This document shows, one piece after another, positions 35,545-49,700 of a stretch of 64,000 nucleotides of DNA; within the stretch, counting starts at the first letter, position 1, and the number at the start of each line of letters is the position of its first letter. Location of the stretch: the NCBI RefSeq assembly GCF_000208865.1, contig NC_018393.1, positions 868,001 to 932,000 on the forward strand, in the 5' to 3' direction. The notes beneath the pieces were generated by a model. The model searched no databases, was not told the DNA's origin, and worked only from the letters and a program-made list of their open reading frames with translations. This DNA is from Neospora caninum Liverpool (taxonomy: Eukaryota; Apicomplexa; Conoidasida; Eucoccidiorida; Sarcocystidae). The position numbers and the translations under genes were made by a program.

Positions 35545-37323
35545 GCCTGCAGGGACGTTCCTTGTGGCAATCTTCCAGGTATGGAGCACTTGTGAGTAAG
35601 GAAGACAGGGAAACAGATTATTTGGTGTTGCTCAGGGGAGTCGTGCGGATAGCAGCGTACTAACCGCACAGAAATTCTGTATCTCTAAGTTTTGACCGGC
35701 AGCTAACAAGAGATTCAGCGTGATAACGAACGAACGTTTCTCCTCTACATTTATATCTTCCGTCTGTGTTAACACATACGCGCGCGGCTTTGTCTAACGT
35801 AACTCCAACACACTAATATTTGAATGTTGACGCACCTTCACCTACTTTCTGCACGTCGCCCTACGACCCCTCGCCGAATTGACAGGTCGGTAGCTGAGTA
35901 ATTTCCTATCGATTGCACTTCCTCTGGCATCACATAGTGACTCCCTTCAACGTAAGAACCTTAAGATAGCATTTCCTGCATAATAAATGCACCAGGCAGT
36001 CGCCTCACAATCAGTCCCCTCATTCTGGTCACGGTGACACGCATAATTTGCAGGAAACCATAGGGTGTCCTGCCGTGGACCAAAGAGCATTAGCCTGGAA
36101 GCATGTACGAGGTTTAGAACTTGGACGTCAAATCTTCCTGCTACAAGGCTGTTTCGGGAGCTCCGAATGATCCCTCTTCCTTCAGTGTTGCCCTGCAATG
36201 TGGTCACGCGCCTGCGTTTACCCACCTTACGGCAGCAAGGGCACACGGAAAGCCAAAATTCGTAAACACTCGGCACACACGGAAAGGAAGATCTCTTTTC
36301 TATTCTGGAGTCACTGACCTGTGAAGTGAGTTCCTAGTCTTTAGGCGTTGAGTGCACGCTCCGGAAGACGATGCTATACAGTCACGCAGCAAAGCTTTGA
36401 AACTCTGTTGAGAGGTGCTGTCCTCAGTCTGTTTGTGGCACACAGTTTTCTCACCGTCAAGGTCTACGAATGTCGTGTGTTGCCCGCGGTGCAATGACAC
36501 CGAAAACCATATGAAATGCGAGAATGGAAGGGCTGTTGTTCAAATGTGCCCCGTTGAAGATAATTCCGGGCGGCCGCAAAGGCACCGTCCACCGCCTTTG
36601 CGACTTTTTTCTCTGCGAAAATCAGGGAGACAGACCATCTACCCTTCAGCGCACATGCAACCACCGTTCACGCTGCGTTTGCGCCACACTCGACCCAGAG
36701 AGAGTTGGTAGCCTGCTGATTGGAGGGCATTTCCAGCAAGCGTTGGGCTCCGATTGTTCAAGCGTTTGGCAACAAATCCGCAAAAACTGTGAAGAACTTA
36801 CACAGAAGTGGACTGGTTGCTTGCGACTTGCATGTAAAGTGCTCCGGACGACGGACCCGCCGCAGTCGTTCCCACCTCTGCCCACACACAGGCACCACCA
36901 TCTGTATCACTAGATTTCGTGTGTCTTCGAGTTCTCTTCTTGTGCTCCCCCGTTCTGTTGTCAATTCGGTGACGCGCACGTCTTAGCAGTCACCGTTTTT
37001 TATAGACGCTGTCGCACTCTCTACTGACTGGGAAGGGGGCGGCACTGCCCGTATCACTCTCCTTTCCTGTATGAGGTCTTTTTTTCCACGGTCTTCTTGT
37101 ACACACGCGGTCGGCCGTCAATCCACCAAGCCAGAGTCCGTCGTTCCGTAATGCCTTGAAAGAGTCATCTTCGAGGCGTTACTTGGCGTTACTTTCACGT
37201 ATCTGGGGTGCCGCGGCAGGCGGTGATCTCACTCCGCCAGATTCAACAGGCAAGACGTGTGGACGGCGACTACATTTTCGTCAAGCTCGTTGAGCACCGT
37301 TTCGCTCCTTACGCCTCGCCACC
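35545..37323. other. Intergenic upstream of CCT3
   Basis: 1.8 kb, presumably with the CCT3 promoter and leader. Short frames on both strands (for example 36121-36324 plus, 35947-36276 minus) have some Cys and an orderly look but no linked exons I can defend. I see no supported gene. Confidence 0.45.
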
Positions 37324-40300
37324 ATGATTCGTCCACAGGGTCCCGTCCTTGTTCTCAAGCAGAACACCAAAAGAGAACAAGGCAGGAAAGCACAACTGGC
37401 AAACATCCAAGTAAGCTTGTCTTTTGGGAAGCGTCGTCCGTCAGGTACTCCCCTCGCTAAGGAGCGACATGGGGAGACGAGTCCTTAAAAAAACAGCCCC
37501 AGAGCAGGAGAGCGGAGGACTCGGACAGAGAAGCGAATGAAGGGAAGGGGGACTCCCCAGAAAAAGGTAGTTTGTATAAACCTAGGAATCCCAGACCGAA
37601 CCTGCGATAGATAAATATATCTTGGATGATTGTATATTAGCGGCTAAATGTCAATCAAACATGCGAATTTTAGGTTTTCCATGAAATCTATTTGGAAGAA
37701 GAGGACAGAGAAGAGGCGCCTGGAGGCGAGGGAAACGGGAAAGCGGGCGACGGAGACCGGGTGATGTGGTAGCAGGACGGCTCCGGCTTCTCACGGGAGA
37801 AAGATGCGAAAAGAGGTGACGAAAAACCGAGGGAGGAAATGGAAGAAAAAGAGCGTATTTCAGCTGCATTGGGATAGGCACTTCCCAAGGAAGTCGAGAC
37901 GTGAAATGGAATTCTTGCACCCGCTTCGAGTGTGATCGCATTGCTTGCTGCGTGCCTGGCAAAACGCGCAGTTCTAGTGGTTTTTCATCTCACCAGCTGG
38001 CTCTCTGGAAACCAGACCACCCAAAGGAAGTCGGTAACGGGATACATGAAGGTTCCTTCTTCGGGTTCACGCCTTGGTCGCTGCAGGCTGTGGCTGACTG
38101 AATTACTGGTGGGAGAAATGTTCAGGAAGCGGGGTGTACGTACACTCCGGGATATTTCGGAACGAAGCAGAGATGCGGTTTCATCCGCCTGAATGCGCCG
38201 GACGCGATTTGCGGAGATTCTCTGCGCACGTGCCGGGACCGCCCGTCGTGACGGGAACCTGCAGCCGGTGAAGAGGCAACTCTGTTTTCTCCGCGTTTCG
38301 GTTCGTTTTGTGTCTCACAGGCCAGCAAGGCGATTGCTGACATTGTACGCACGACCTTGGGTCCGTCCTCGATGCTGAAGATGCTGCTTGACCCCCTCGG
38401 AGGCATTGTGCTCACCAATGACGGCAACGCGATTCTTCGCGAGGTAGGTCTGCGGCGAACCGTAAACGGATTTGTCCAGTATGGAGAGTTGTTTAAGCAT
38501 ACACACGCCGTGCACACCTGGATACGAACGTACATGTACCGATGTGTTTGTATGTCTAGTTGTGGATACACACACACGGTGCAAGTGCGCGGCTCTCCAC
38601 GGAGAAGCGCGGAGACGGGCTCAGTTGCCTCTTGTTTTTCGTGCCGTTTCAACTTTTTTCAGGTGGATGTTCTTCACCCGGCAGCGAAGACGATGATTGA
38701 GTTGTCTCGCACTCAAGACGAAGAAGTAGGAGACGGAAGCACGAGCGTGGTCGTGCTCGCCGGGGAGGTTCTCGCGGGGGCTGTGGATTTGTTAGAGAAA
38801 CAGCAGCTGCATCCCTCGGTCATTTCGCATGGCTACGTGATGGCTCTGGAAGACACACTAAAGTACATGAACGAAATCGCCATCGACGTGGACGTTAGCG
38901 ACGACGCGAAGCTGCGTCACGTTGTAGACGCGTGCCTCAACACAAAGTTCTCTTCTCGCTGGGAAGGCCGCATCAGCCAGATGGCCATCGACGCTGTGAG
39001 GAAAGTCGAGGTCAAACTGCCGAACGGCAAGAAAGAAATCGACATCAAACGCTACGCCAAAGTCGAAAAGATCCCCGGAGGGGACCTCGAGGAATCCAGA
39101 GTCCTCGACGGCGTTATGGTCAACAAGGATGTCACGCATGCAAAGATGCGCAGATACATTGCCAACCCCAAGGTCAGTTTTAGCGAGGGCGAGAGAAAGA
39201 GATCGAATGCGTGCGAGCAGACACGGTGCGAGGAAACAATTTTGTCTTTCCGCGGCTACGCCTCTGCATACGCCTATCGTTTTCTATAACAATAGATACG
39301 TCTATTTCACGAGATATATACACACGTTTACAGAGAGCATTCTACGGCTCTGAATAGTTTAGTCACACGCTTGTATATACGTCGGCATGTCTTCTCATGT
39401 GTGGTCTTGACGGACCCGAGTGTCGCTGTGTGGAGCATAGATCTTCAAGCACTCACGTGCAGAACTGGAGCGGAGCGTCTGTTTATCTGCATGTGCCGGT
39501 TCCTCTCTGCAGGTTCTTTTGCTGGACTGTCCGCTGGAGTACAAAAAGGGCGAGTCTCAGACCTACGTCGAGATCACGAAGGAAGATGAATGGGCGAAGC
39601 TTTTGGAGCAGGAAGAGAAGGAAGTTCGCGCAATGTGCGACGACATCATCGCGAGTGGATGCAACTTGGTCATCACCGAGAAAGGCGTCAGCGACTTGGC
39701 TCAGCATTTTCTCGTGAAGGCGGGCATCAGCTGCATTCGCCGAGTCAGAAAGACTGACAACAATCGCATAGCCCGCGTCACAGGCGCCACCATCGTGAAC
39801 CGCACAGAAGAAATCACCAAAGAAGACGTTGGCACCAAATGCGGACTCTTCGAAATCAAAAAAATCGGTGAGACGATTCTCCACGGAGCGACCCTCAGCC
39901 TGCCCGAGGTCTGGGCCAGGCAACGTCTCTCGCGCTCCCGTTCCCATGGGTACATGCTCTCGGAACATGCACTTTGCAGCTCTAGGGATGCCTACGTGCA
40001 GAGACATGTTCACGTGCGACCTGTCTGTGGCTACAAACCTAGGGATTCCCTGTAAAGGAGTCCCCACCTGTAGACGTGTCGCGGTGTCGTCGCGCCTGCA
40101 CAAACTGACTGCGTCGCGAGTTTGAGGCGCTTCGCAGTGTGCATGAAAGTGCGTGCAGATCTGCTTCCCACTAGGAGTATAGCTGCATGCGTGTGGATGA
40201 GGATGGATGTTTGTCCTGTGCGGTAGGAGATGAATACTTTACGTTTCTCACACAGTGCCAGGAGAAGGGCGCGTGCACCATTCTGCTGAGAGGCGGCAGC

Positions 40301-42681
40301 AAAGATGTCCTGAATGAAGTCGAAAGGTACGTCCAAAGATGGAACACGAAAGCTCCTTGGCGAATGAAAAAGACACTCTCAGGAACTCGTTTATGATCAA
40401 AATCCTCTCCAATGTATCTCGTTCATCTCTCCCTTTGCGGTCTTCAAGCACGCGTTACGTAAAGCTACTGGATGTATGCATATTCATGCATCTCCACATT
40501 CAAACGTCTGCACAAATGTACACACGTAGGAGATGTGGGAAAAGGCAAGCGAGATGTCGATGTGTGCATGCGGATCTGGTAGACCCGAGAAAAACCTCGT
40601 TTCCTTGCCCCCGTAAGCAGTTGAGCGGCGCCAAAATGACGCGGGATGGCGTGAGAGAGTGTACCGCGGATATGCCGGTTTTCACAGAAATCTGCAAGAC
40701 GCGATGAACGTCGCGAGAAATATCATGCTCGAGGGCAAGTTGCTCCCCGGCGGCGGGGCCACGGAAATGGCGATTTCAGCGCGCCTCCTCGCGAATGCAA
40801 AGAGTACGTAGGATACCGTGTCTGATTTTTAGCGCATCTGGCTACTGCGTACATATATACACCTGAGCATCGGGATCATTATTTTCTCGCGACTGGAGAG
40901 AGCTGTTGAACTTGGCATACAAATATATATGTATATGTTTATGCATATATATATATATATATATTTTCTTCATGCATGGCTCCTGCTGGCGAGTGTATGG
41001 GTCTCGTGTTGAACTTTTTGTGCCTGAATGTAAACCGAAGTCTCCATGCGTCGACGGACAACATCGCGCTGGCAAGGCGTTCGTTGAGAGCTTCGCTTTG
41101 GAGTGCCTTCAGCTCGCCCCGCCTCTCTCATTACAGCCTGTACAGCGCGCGGAGCCTGGTGGAGAGCGTCAACTCGACTCGCTTCTTCGAAACCGAGAGT
41201 CGGGAGTTGTACTGATGGGAAATTTGGTTCCTGCGGGCGTGTTTTTATTTCCAGATGTCGAGTCCGTGAAGCAATACCCCTACAAGGCAGTTGCGAGCGC
41301 CCTGGAGGTCATCCCAAGGACTCTTGCACAAAACTGTGGCACAAATGTCGGTAAGTCTTCTAACAAGGACCGCATTTATGAATATTCGTCTATGTTAGAC
41401 ACGCCCGTTTATGCCTGTATACAGATATCTTTATTTTTGCATAAGCTTGCACGGTAATTTTATTTGAATGTCACCGTTCGCGTACATATATATATATATA
41501 TATATGCAGGTAGATGATTATTGAGTATGCTGTTGATGCATGTTTTCGTGTTTCTGGAGATTTTGCAATATAGTTACCCATCGCTTTGTGTGCGTATTGA
41601 TGGGGTACTCGGAGACTCTGGAAGCATCTTTTTGAAGGGAGACTAGGGAGGAAGTCTCAAGCAGCGGATCAGGCGGGATGTCTTGTGCAGGCGGCCCCTT
41701 GTACAGAAACGCTGAACTGAGGGGAAGGACAGAACGGTGTGTCTCTGTTTTTCCGCAGTCAAGGTCATGACTGAACTTCGCGCAAAGCACGCCACCTGCT
41801 CAGGAGACAGCGCCAAGTGGGGCGTCGACGGCGAGACGGGCGCAGTTGTCGACATGATCGAGAAGCACGTGTGGGATAGTTTGGCTGTCAAGCAACAGAT
41901 CGTGAAAACCGCTATTGAAGCAGTAAGCAGCCACGTGCGGAATCCGGGGTGTGTAGGCAAAACCCGTTCGAGTGCAGGCGTATGGCTGTATATACACGTG
42001 TAACAGAGTTGCCTATTTGCGAGCCTATCCCTTTATATCGTTTATCTCCATGAGTGCGTATACCTACACGGGAGTGTAGACACAGAGATACAAGCGCATG
42101 CGTGTACACGTGCATTCATGCCTCGTTTCAGTGAGCGCGCGAGGGAACAAGACCTGGCATTCGCGGAGGACCGTCGAAACTTTGCGTGCATGCACTGCCC
42201 TCTTCTCGGGGGCCCCCGGGTTTATGATTCGGCGTATAAATCTTGGAACTCGCCACTCGTGTAACCGCCGGTCGATCTGCCTTTGTGCAGACAAAACTTG
42301 ATCGCCGACGGTTCTGTCCAGGCAAACGTGAATGTGTAAATGTGCGCCAGTGTATGTTTATATGCACATGTGTGTATGTGCACACATGCACTGGGTGTCT
42401 ATGGCTGGGGGCGTGTATGTACATTTCATGGGAAGGGCGCGGCATCTGTGTACTCAGGGCGGACATCTTTGATTGAGGGACAGAAGATAAGTAATGGATG
42501 GAGACGCTTGCGCATAGGAGAAGGCGTAGTTTCCGAAACGTCTGCTGTTTTTCTGGTTCAGGCGGCCATGCTCTTGCGGATTGATGACGTTCTTTCGGGT
42601 GTCAGAAAGGAAGGCACCGGAGCGCCGGGGGACAACATGGAAGCGGACCCTGAGACCTTTGGAGATTCGCGCGACGGATAA
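37324..42681 (+). CDS. CCT3: T-complex protein 1 subunit gamma (CCT3) of the TRiC chaperonin
   Basis: Gamma subunit of the eight-membered cytosolic chaperonin that folds actin, tubulin and others. Nine exons: 37324-37410, 38321-38443, 38663-39172, 39513-39867, 40227-40326, 40688-40803, 41255-41350, 41759-41922 and 42562-42681 (556 aa, all phases fit). It starts MIRPQGPVLVLKQNTKRE. The equatorial ATP site shows LGPSSMLKMLLDP, GIVLTNDGNAILRE and EVGDGSTSVVVLAGE. The apical domain has KKGESQTYVEITKEDEW, VITEKGVSDLAQHF and RVRKTDNNRIARVTGA. The C-terminal equatorial part has LLPGGGATEMAISARL, PYKAVASALEVIPRTLAQNC and WGVDGETG. The gamma-specific features are the EYKKGESQT and KTDNNRIAR segments. 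Neighbours are unrelated. Identity is secure. Confidence 0.97.
40922..40965. repeat. (TA)n microsatellite in CCT3 intron 6
   Basis: ATATATATGTATATG followed by an (AT)n run, between CCT3 exons 6 and 7. Confidence 0.85.
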
Positions 42682-43494
42682 ACATTTTTTCCGGTTGTCT
42701 CGAGACCTTCGGGGAGGTGCACATGCCCAGTCTTTCTCTTTTTTTGTTGCCATCTACAATATCTGTGGCCTGTCAATTGTCTCGCTCAAGCAGAACCCCC
42801 GAGGTTCCTGGGAAAGTCAGAGTGAACACTGTTCTGCATATGCACATCTAGGTGTATCTCTATTCCTAGAAGGATTAGGGGATACGGATGCACCGGTGTG
42901 TGCCTGTTCATAGCGGTCTGACCCTGTCAACTGTCTCCCCTCAAATCTGCTTGTCGCTAGAGGAAATCTATGCCCCTCGACTATGTTTATTGTGTATGTG
43001 CACATATTAAGAACTCTGCATGTTTCTGCAAACAATGTCTAAAAACTATTCATTCAAGCCTTGCTCATGGCCTCTCGCCCGTCTCACTACCTGCATGCAC
43101 GTAGTTGCCGGTGTCGCGTTTTCCGTGGAAATCTCTTAGCAGCAAAAGGGTTTGCAGTATCTCGCCTGGCACGTGCTTTAGGATATCCTTGCGTATGTAG
43201 TCGTGTATACGCACATCCCCCTTTTTTTCACGGACATGAAGTTGTGCATGGGAAGGCACGCTGGAAAAGTCCGCTCTCGGCACACAGGACAAAAACCGGC
43301 GCACACTCGCACTACACGCTACGACGCCCGTAGGGCAAGCACCAGTGTTTTTGCTGGGAGAGACGACCTATGGCCTGAGGGTACATGCCAGTGTAAAAAC
43401 TCGCGTATGTGTTCGCTTATATATGTCGAAGGGACGCCCCTCTCCGACAGCCGGGTACGGCTCCCAGATATAAGTATATGCAAATACACACACC

Positions 43495-43531
<37 letters not shown>

Positions 43532-43767
43532 CATGCGTTTAGATCGCTAAAGGATTGACATGGTCAACAGCCAGTCCACAAGAAATGCCACTTCATAAAT
43601 GTGCATATATATGACGGACCCTGTAGATGATCTATCAACGTACCTATCAATACATATATACGTGTATACACACATAGATATGTGGGTATTTTGAGACGTG
43701 TATGTACTGGTAAGGTCGATAAGCCAATCACCGGGAGATGTTTGCGGCGAAGCATCGGTGAAAAGCT
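42682..43767. other. Convergent intergenic region (CCT3 and IVD 3' ends)
   Basis: 1.1 kb with both 3' UTRs and a (TA)n tract at about 43498-43530. No gene seen. Confidence 0.6.
43498..43530. repeat. (TA)n microsatellite
   Basis: About sixteen TA units in the CCT3/IVD intergenic region. Confidence 0.9.
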
Positions 43768-46700
43768 TTAGAAGTCCCAATCAAGACTCCCCTCTCGGAA
43801 TCTCGAATTCAATTCCCGGGCTATCAGCATGCGCCGAATTTCGGAGGTCCCTGAACACGCGAGTCCCAAACAGGCATGAGTCTCGTTGAGTTACGCAAAC
43901 AAGACGACATTTTGAACAGAGGAAAGAAGAGAACTCTAGGCGCGTGAAGTCGAAATGCAGTTGCACTTGCGGAATGTCGGTTTACCTGCTCCGATTTCAT
44001 AGAGCTTGCTATCCCGCAAGAGGCGCCCGGCGGGGTAGTCGTTTGTATATCTGTAAAGAGGAATATGCACCTTTCCTGCTCTATGGGAACCAAGGGAAAG
44101 AACACCGTGTCTGCGGAGCCCTAGGCTTCTTGCAAGATGCTCTCCAGGACCGACACTAATCCAATACAATGGTAACGATCCCAGTTTTTATGAACTCGCG
44201 GGCTGACCAGTTGCTCTCCACAGTGCCCCGGGCACTACGGAGGCCCCAAGAGACATCCTGGTGTCTGTATTCCTCGGAACACAGAGTTGCGACGAGAAGC
44301 GTTATTCGCGCGTCGCCGGAGTGAAGGATGCACACGCAGATGAATCCACGGGAGCGCAGTGTAGCTGCTTTTCCTCCTCACTGCGTCGTCGGTTGCTCAC
44401 CCGTTTCCCCCCAACATCTGAATTGTATCGAGGGCGACATGCGTTGCCTTCTCTGCGCAGCATAAAATCGCTGCAGCGCAGTCCTGCGCGAACACATGCA
44501 CAGCGTAACTGCCCCAGGCTCCAAGACATTTAGCGGTGCCAACATAGGTTTACATAGACATATGGACAGGGTTGCCTAAACGAATATAAAAGGTATTCTC
44601 ATGCATCGGGGAAACTGGAACACGCGTGTACACATGCAAACCTGTCTGCATAACCGTAGAGAGGTCTGGGTCGGGAGACGCCAAAAATGGATGCTGAACC
44701 TCCATGGATAATTATTTGAGACCTTCCTACTCATCTGTGTAGAGGCACGTATTGACATAAGCATGCAGCACATATGTAGGTGTATTTGAGTGGGTCTACA
44801 CTCGGATGAACCAAGGTTTTGCCCTACGTACTGCTCGTCCAGCAGATCCTTCAGAATACGCTCGAGCAACGCTGTAGAGGAAAGCTCTGTAGAGGAGGAA
44901 CACACAAGCGTAGACTGCGTTGCCCTGGCCCTCCCGTGAGAGAAATAAACCCAGAGAAAAACGTCACAGAAAATTGACATGGTTTCGATGCGAAAAACGC
45001 CACTGGTGGGCTGCCACGCACACAGGATTCTTTTCAGCGACTCTGAAGACAGCAGGCAGAAGGACCAGAACAGTAAGTCTGCTGCACACGTACGAATAAA
45101 TGACTGTATGTATCCGTGGTCGGAAAGAACAGAGCTCTTCACGTGCAGAACGTTCTGGAATTGCATACTTTCTACTCACCGATGAGAGATGAAAATGGTG
45201 TATGCGTCCGCCAATTTTCCTTGCATGAGCTGCACCGCCAGACATGCACGAGGAAAAACCAGAGGGGCGAAAGCAAAAGATTGTACACACAGCCACCTGT
45301 TATCAAGAAATCAGAGGCTCCCGTACAACCGCAGGCACCATTGCATCATTACAGACTTGCCATTCATCCATACACGCATAAATAAACACGCACACGCATA
45401 CCGGGCTGATAAGACAACGTACGGGTAGAGCATACGTGAGTTCACCTGTTATACGGAGGTGTTCATGTCTGCATGCATGTGCATTTGAATACCTTCATGC
45501 AGGCGTGCATGTGTAGAGTTGTAACCGTTTGCACCTTTGCATATTTGCGAATCGGCATGTGAGCGATTTGTGAACACTCAGGGGCCGAAACCATCATGAA
45601 ATCAGGGAGACATCTACTGTGTGGTGTCGTTTTCGTTCCCTGTGAAGTTTCCTAGGAACGTCACTGAGAATGGCCAACCGAGTCGCGGAGCATTTACCTG
45701 AAAATCCGCCACGGGCTGGCCGAACTGCTGGCGGTGGTTGATATATGGGAAGACTACATCCAAACATGCCGCCATTATGCTGAGAAAACAACCGAGAAAA
45801 CAAGAGCAGCGGCGCTCAGATTTAAAGGACATGGACCGTCATCCACCGCGTGCATTCCGTTTAGTTCTCTCACAACGTAGCTTCAAGATGCTGGCCAGTG
45901 CCATTCGCTCTGCAGAGTCTGCCCATCACTGCCCACTGCATCGTTCTAGGCTATTGCGTACCTACGTCTGCATGCTCATATTTCTAGATATAGATAGCTT
46001 TATATATAAAATACCTACGTCAATGTACATGCAAGTTTATCTCGATACTCAAATGTGTCCTATCTCACCCTAGAGGGCCACCAGCGAGAACCAGTCGCTC
46101 GGAATCAAGTCCAGACATGAGCACTTTAGCTCCTTCCCCTGGAGTCCCTGAGCAGAAATAACGGGATTTCTTCTCTGTCGAATGGATAATCTTTTCTATT
46201 GAACCCAGGTGAGGGCTGTAGGTTTCACTGGGCGGAGGCAAAGAAATCATCTTATATGACACTTTTTGATGGTGAAACACGTAAACGTGGAGACACCGAA
46301 TTCTACAAGACCGGGCGCGGTGACTTTTGTCGAAAACACATGTCATTTCCTTCTGGTAAACTGGTTGGCGAGACGGAGAAAGTGTCTGCATAGCATGTCG
46401 TCGAGCGTGAGGAGTTCTTACCTAAAATGTTCTCAGGAGGGATATGGATGTTGTCGAAAAACAACTCGCACGTTTCGCTGCATCGCATGCCTAAACAGTA
46501 AACGAACATGGAAATGCATACCACACCAGGGAGAAATCCGTTGTTACCAACAAAAAACCGAAACGTGCGCAGCGTAAGCACGTACACATCCGCATATGCG
46601 TATGCATATGCACATCCACAGTGTACACACATAGATACCACACGCTTCGAAAACTGGTATATGTTAATGCATACCTTCAAGCGTAGACGAATACAAAGGG

Positions 46701-49700
46701 GAACTTGTGTCATATTGCCATACATCTTATGAAGAGGAAGGAAAGCACCTTGTCAGGGGCTTCATCAGCTCCTATAGAGCGCTGAGGTGTTTTTCCTTAC
46801 CCAGCTTGTCGAGCTTGTTGCCTCTCGCCAAACCATCCATTCCCTTTTCAACAAGGAAGGCTGTCACTTTCCTCGACGAATCTGTCGTGATGCCGCCAGA
46901 GAACAAAAGCCAAAGCACCAGCATTACCCATGTTTTGCTTCAAAAAGGATTGAGGATTTTAAGAGACGAAAGCTGCCCGAAAGTTGTCCCCACGATTATA
47001 CGCGTCACACAAATGGTACCGGCGCACGCCGCATTTCGCATCAGGTGTGGCAAGCTGACCTTGTTCATCGTTACATTAGACCAGCTCCCGCTCTCTGTGG
47101 TTTATTTTTCTGTCCGCTTCCCACATCCAAATGGAGAAACCAAAGGACTGCAAGCGGCTCGACCCAGAGAAGCTGTGTGTCGGGCAGGCACTTCGCAGAC
47201 GAAAACACTTTAGAGGCGAACTGGAGCCATGAGTAGAAACGTAATGATCAAGCTTGCACTTCATAGGCTGATTGCTTGCGTAGCACAATTTTTTAAGAGC
47301 TGAAAGTGCATCTTCGAACCCACACTTACTGTATAGGCCTGGATTCCCTTGTGGATGCCCCGTTGTATCTTTCGCATACACGATGATTACGTCGGCCAGC
47401 GTACCGTTTGTAATCCAGCTCTTTGATCCGCGTAAGGAATAAGATCCATCCTCTACAGAGAGGCCATCAAATACAGAGGTTGGCACCTGGTGCTTCTTGC
47501 CTCGTTGAAGAAAAAACTTCTCGTGAAGAAATTGCGCTAATATTTAAGTACAATGGCATGTATATAGGGAGGCAGAGAGTAACTCCCGGCACCACAACGA
47601 AGTGAAGGAAAAGACTGTCATCACGGAACTTCGGCTCTCTGTTGCAACACGTTTCTCGCTGAATCCTATGTCTTATCTTCAGTTTTAAGGTACGCAGATG
47701 CAAATGCATGCGATGCATCTTCCTCAGAGAAAGCAATTCGATGCTCCTGTAGCGGAGTGGTACCGTTTCGACTGGCTTGGCTTCGCATTCCCAAGACGTC
47801 ACTGCCGGCTTCCTATGCAGAAAAACATATCAACTCAGTCTCACTCGAATAAGCATCATATCATATAGATGGCCATTCGTAGATATGAAAGTGCATATGT
47901 TCTGTACACACTGTTAGCTTAAGACAAATGCACACACACATGTAGGTGTGCACATACAAAATTGACGTGTTTATACCGCATATATATATACACATATTAT
48001 TTATAGGGAGGAGCACATGATTATATATACAAATGCAGGTGCTTCCGTTTCACCTCGTATACAACTGAAGTGTGCTGCAAAACAAAATAACCTGAACATA
48101 AAAGAGCCGCGTATGCAGTAAATGATTACCCGGTAGATGGGAGGCTTCACACACTTACCGGTTCGGACATTGCAAGAGCGCCAACGGCATTTCCGCGAAT
48201 AAGCTGCACCGAAAGACAAGGCACGAGGGGGGGGATGTGTATCGGAGTCACGATTCGGATGCTGTTGACTGACGGCTCTGTCAGCCTACAAGCACAAAGA
48301 CAATACGCATGAGCCGAAAAGTGCACAGATGCGTTTAAACCTGAATTTTCGAGGCCAGCCTGTGTGTCCTGCTAGAGCTCACGTGTGCAGGAACAAGAGA
48401 ATTGCAGCGAGCACGGAGACGGAGACACTGGCATAGAAATATGAGTGTGTATTTACATATACAAGATTTATGTTTATATACTAAGGTGCATACCCGAGGA
48501 AGGTAGGTCTTACCTCTGGAAGCAGTCTATTCTGCTGCTCTGGCGTTCCCCACCTGGTGATCTGTTGAGACCACACCATGCACAACGGTTTTGAAATGTG
48601 AGCCCAGCTATCTTTAATGGTCGAGTTTGATTGCTATTACGGGGCTTCAGAAACGATGGAAAAGCTGTATCTTTGGATTAGGCCACCTTTCCTGGGAGAC
48701 GTAGCCGTTGAAGGTCCAGGCGTACTCAGATGCTTACCTGGTTTATGCACAGGTTTGAATGCGCGCCGTACGAAAGTCCAATGCCTGCTGAAGCCCGAGA
48801 AATCTCCTCCATGATGATCACATGAGAGAGAAAATCGAGCCCGAGGCCACCTGAGAGCAGTAGAAACCCCAGTACACGCAGCAACTCACACACTCACCTT
48901 GTAAAACATGTAGAAGGACAAGCATCAAGACGATTCGTCTCCAAGCGGAAGCGCGTTGAGAGTGGTCAGATACAAGGATGCATATATCGGCATAGAGAAG
49001 ATCATTTCTACAGATATATGTTTGTTGATAACAAAACAGTGGCATATTTATATTGATCCTCGATTTCGACCCAGCAACAGTAAGGAGACGCCNNNNNNNN
49101 NNNNNNNNNNNNNNNNNNNNNNNNNNNNNNNNNNNNNNNNNNNNNNNNNNNNNNNNNNNNNNNNNNNNNNNNNNNNNNNNNNNNNNNNNNNNCTTCTTCT
49201 GGTGCGTTGGACCAAGCAGGCCGGCGCTGCTTATTAGGGGAAAAAGATGCTGATGTAGATGCGTAGAGAATATGTGAGAGGGCACAAAGTTGGTTTTCCC
49301 ATTATGTAGCTGTTGTTTTCACACGACGCTCACCGCTGAGTCTGACAACTCCCAAATCTGTTATCGGGTGCAACATACAGTCGTGCGTCGTTGCCCGTTC
49401 TGCTGCTGCGGCGCCCAACAATGAATGTAGGACGTTTCACGCGTTTACTTCCGGAATTCACTTCTCAGAGTCGAGTTGTATTTGTAACCGCTTCTGGCTG
49501 CCTTGCCTCTGCACACGTCCATCTATTAAGGTATGAGCGGATACGTGTGTGTGCATAGCTGGAATGGCGAACGGGCAGAAAGATGGATATATACTGTCGG
49601 GGAAGGTGATTTCTTCATTTTTGCGAAGGTGAGGTATCAGGCATGTTCCCAGCTACTGTTGAGTCAACAGAACCCGCGGAGACTAGCAGGTTGCACTCCT

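Noticed and set aside
44964..45296. Candidate IVD exon reading [18 protein letters not shown]
   Set aside because: Phase would fit, but it does not resemble the family. The exon at 44832-44886 ([18 protein letters not shown]) fits both phase and homology.
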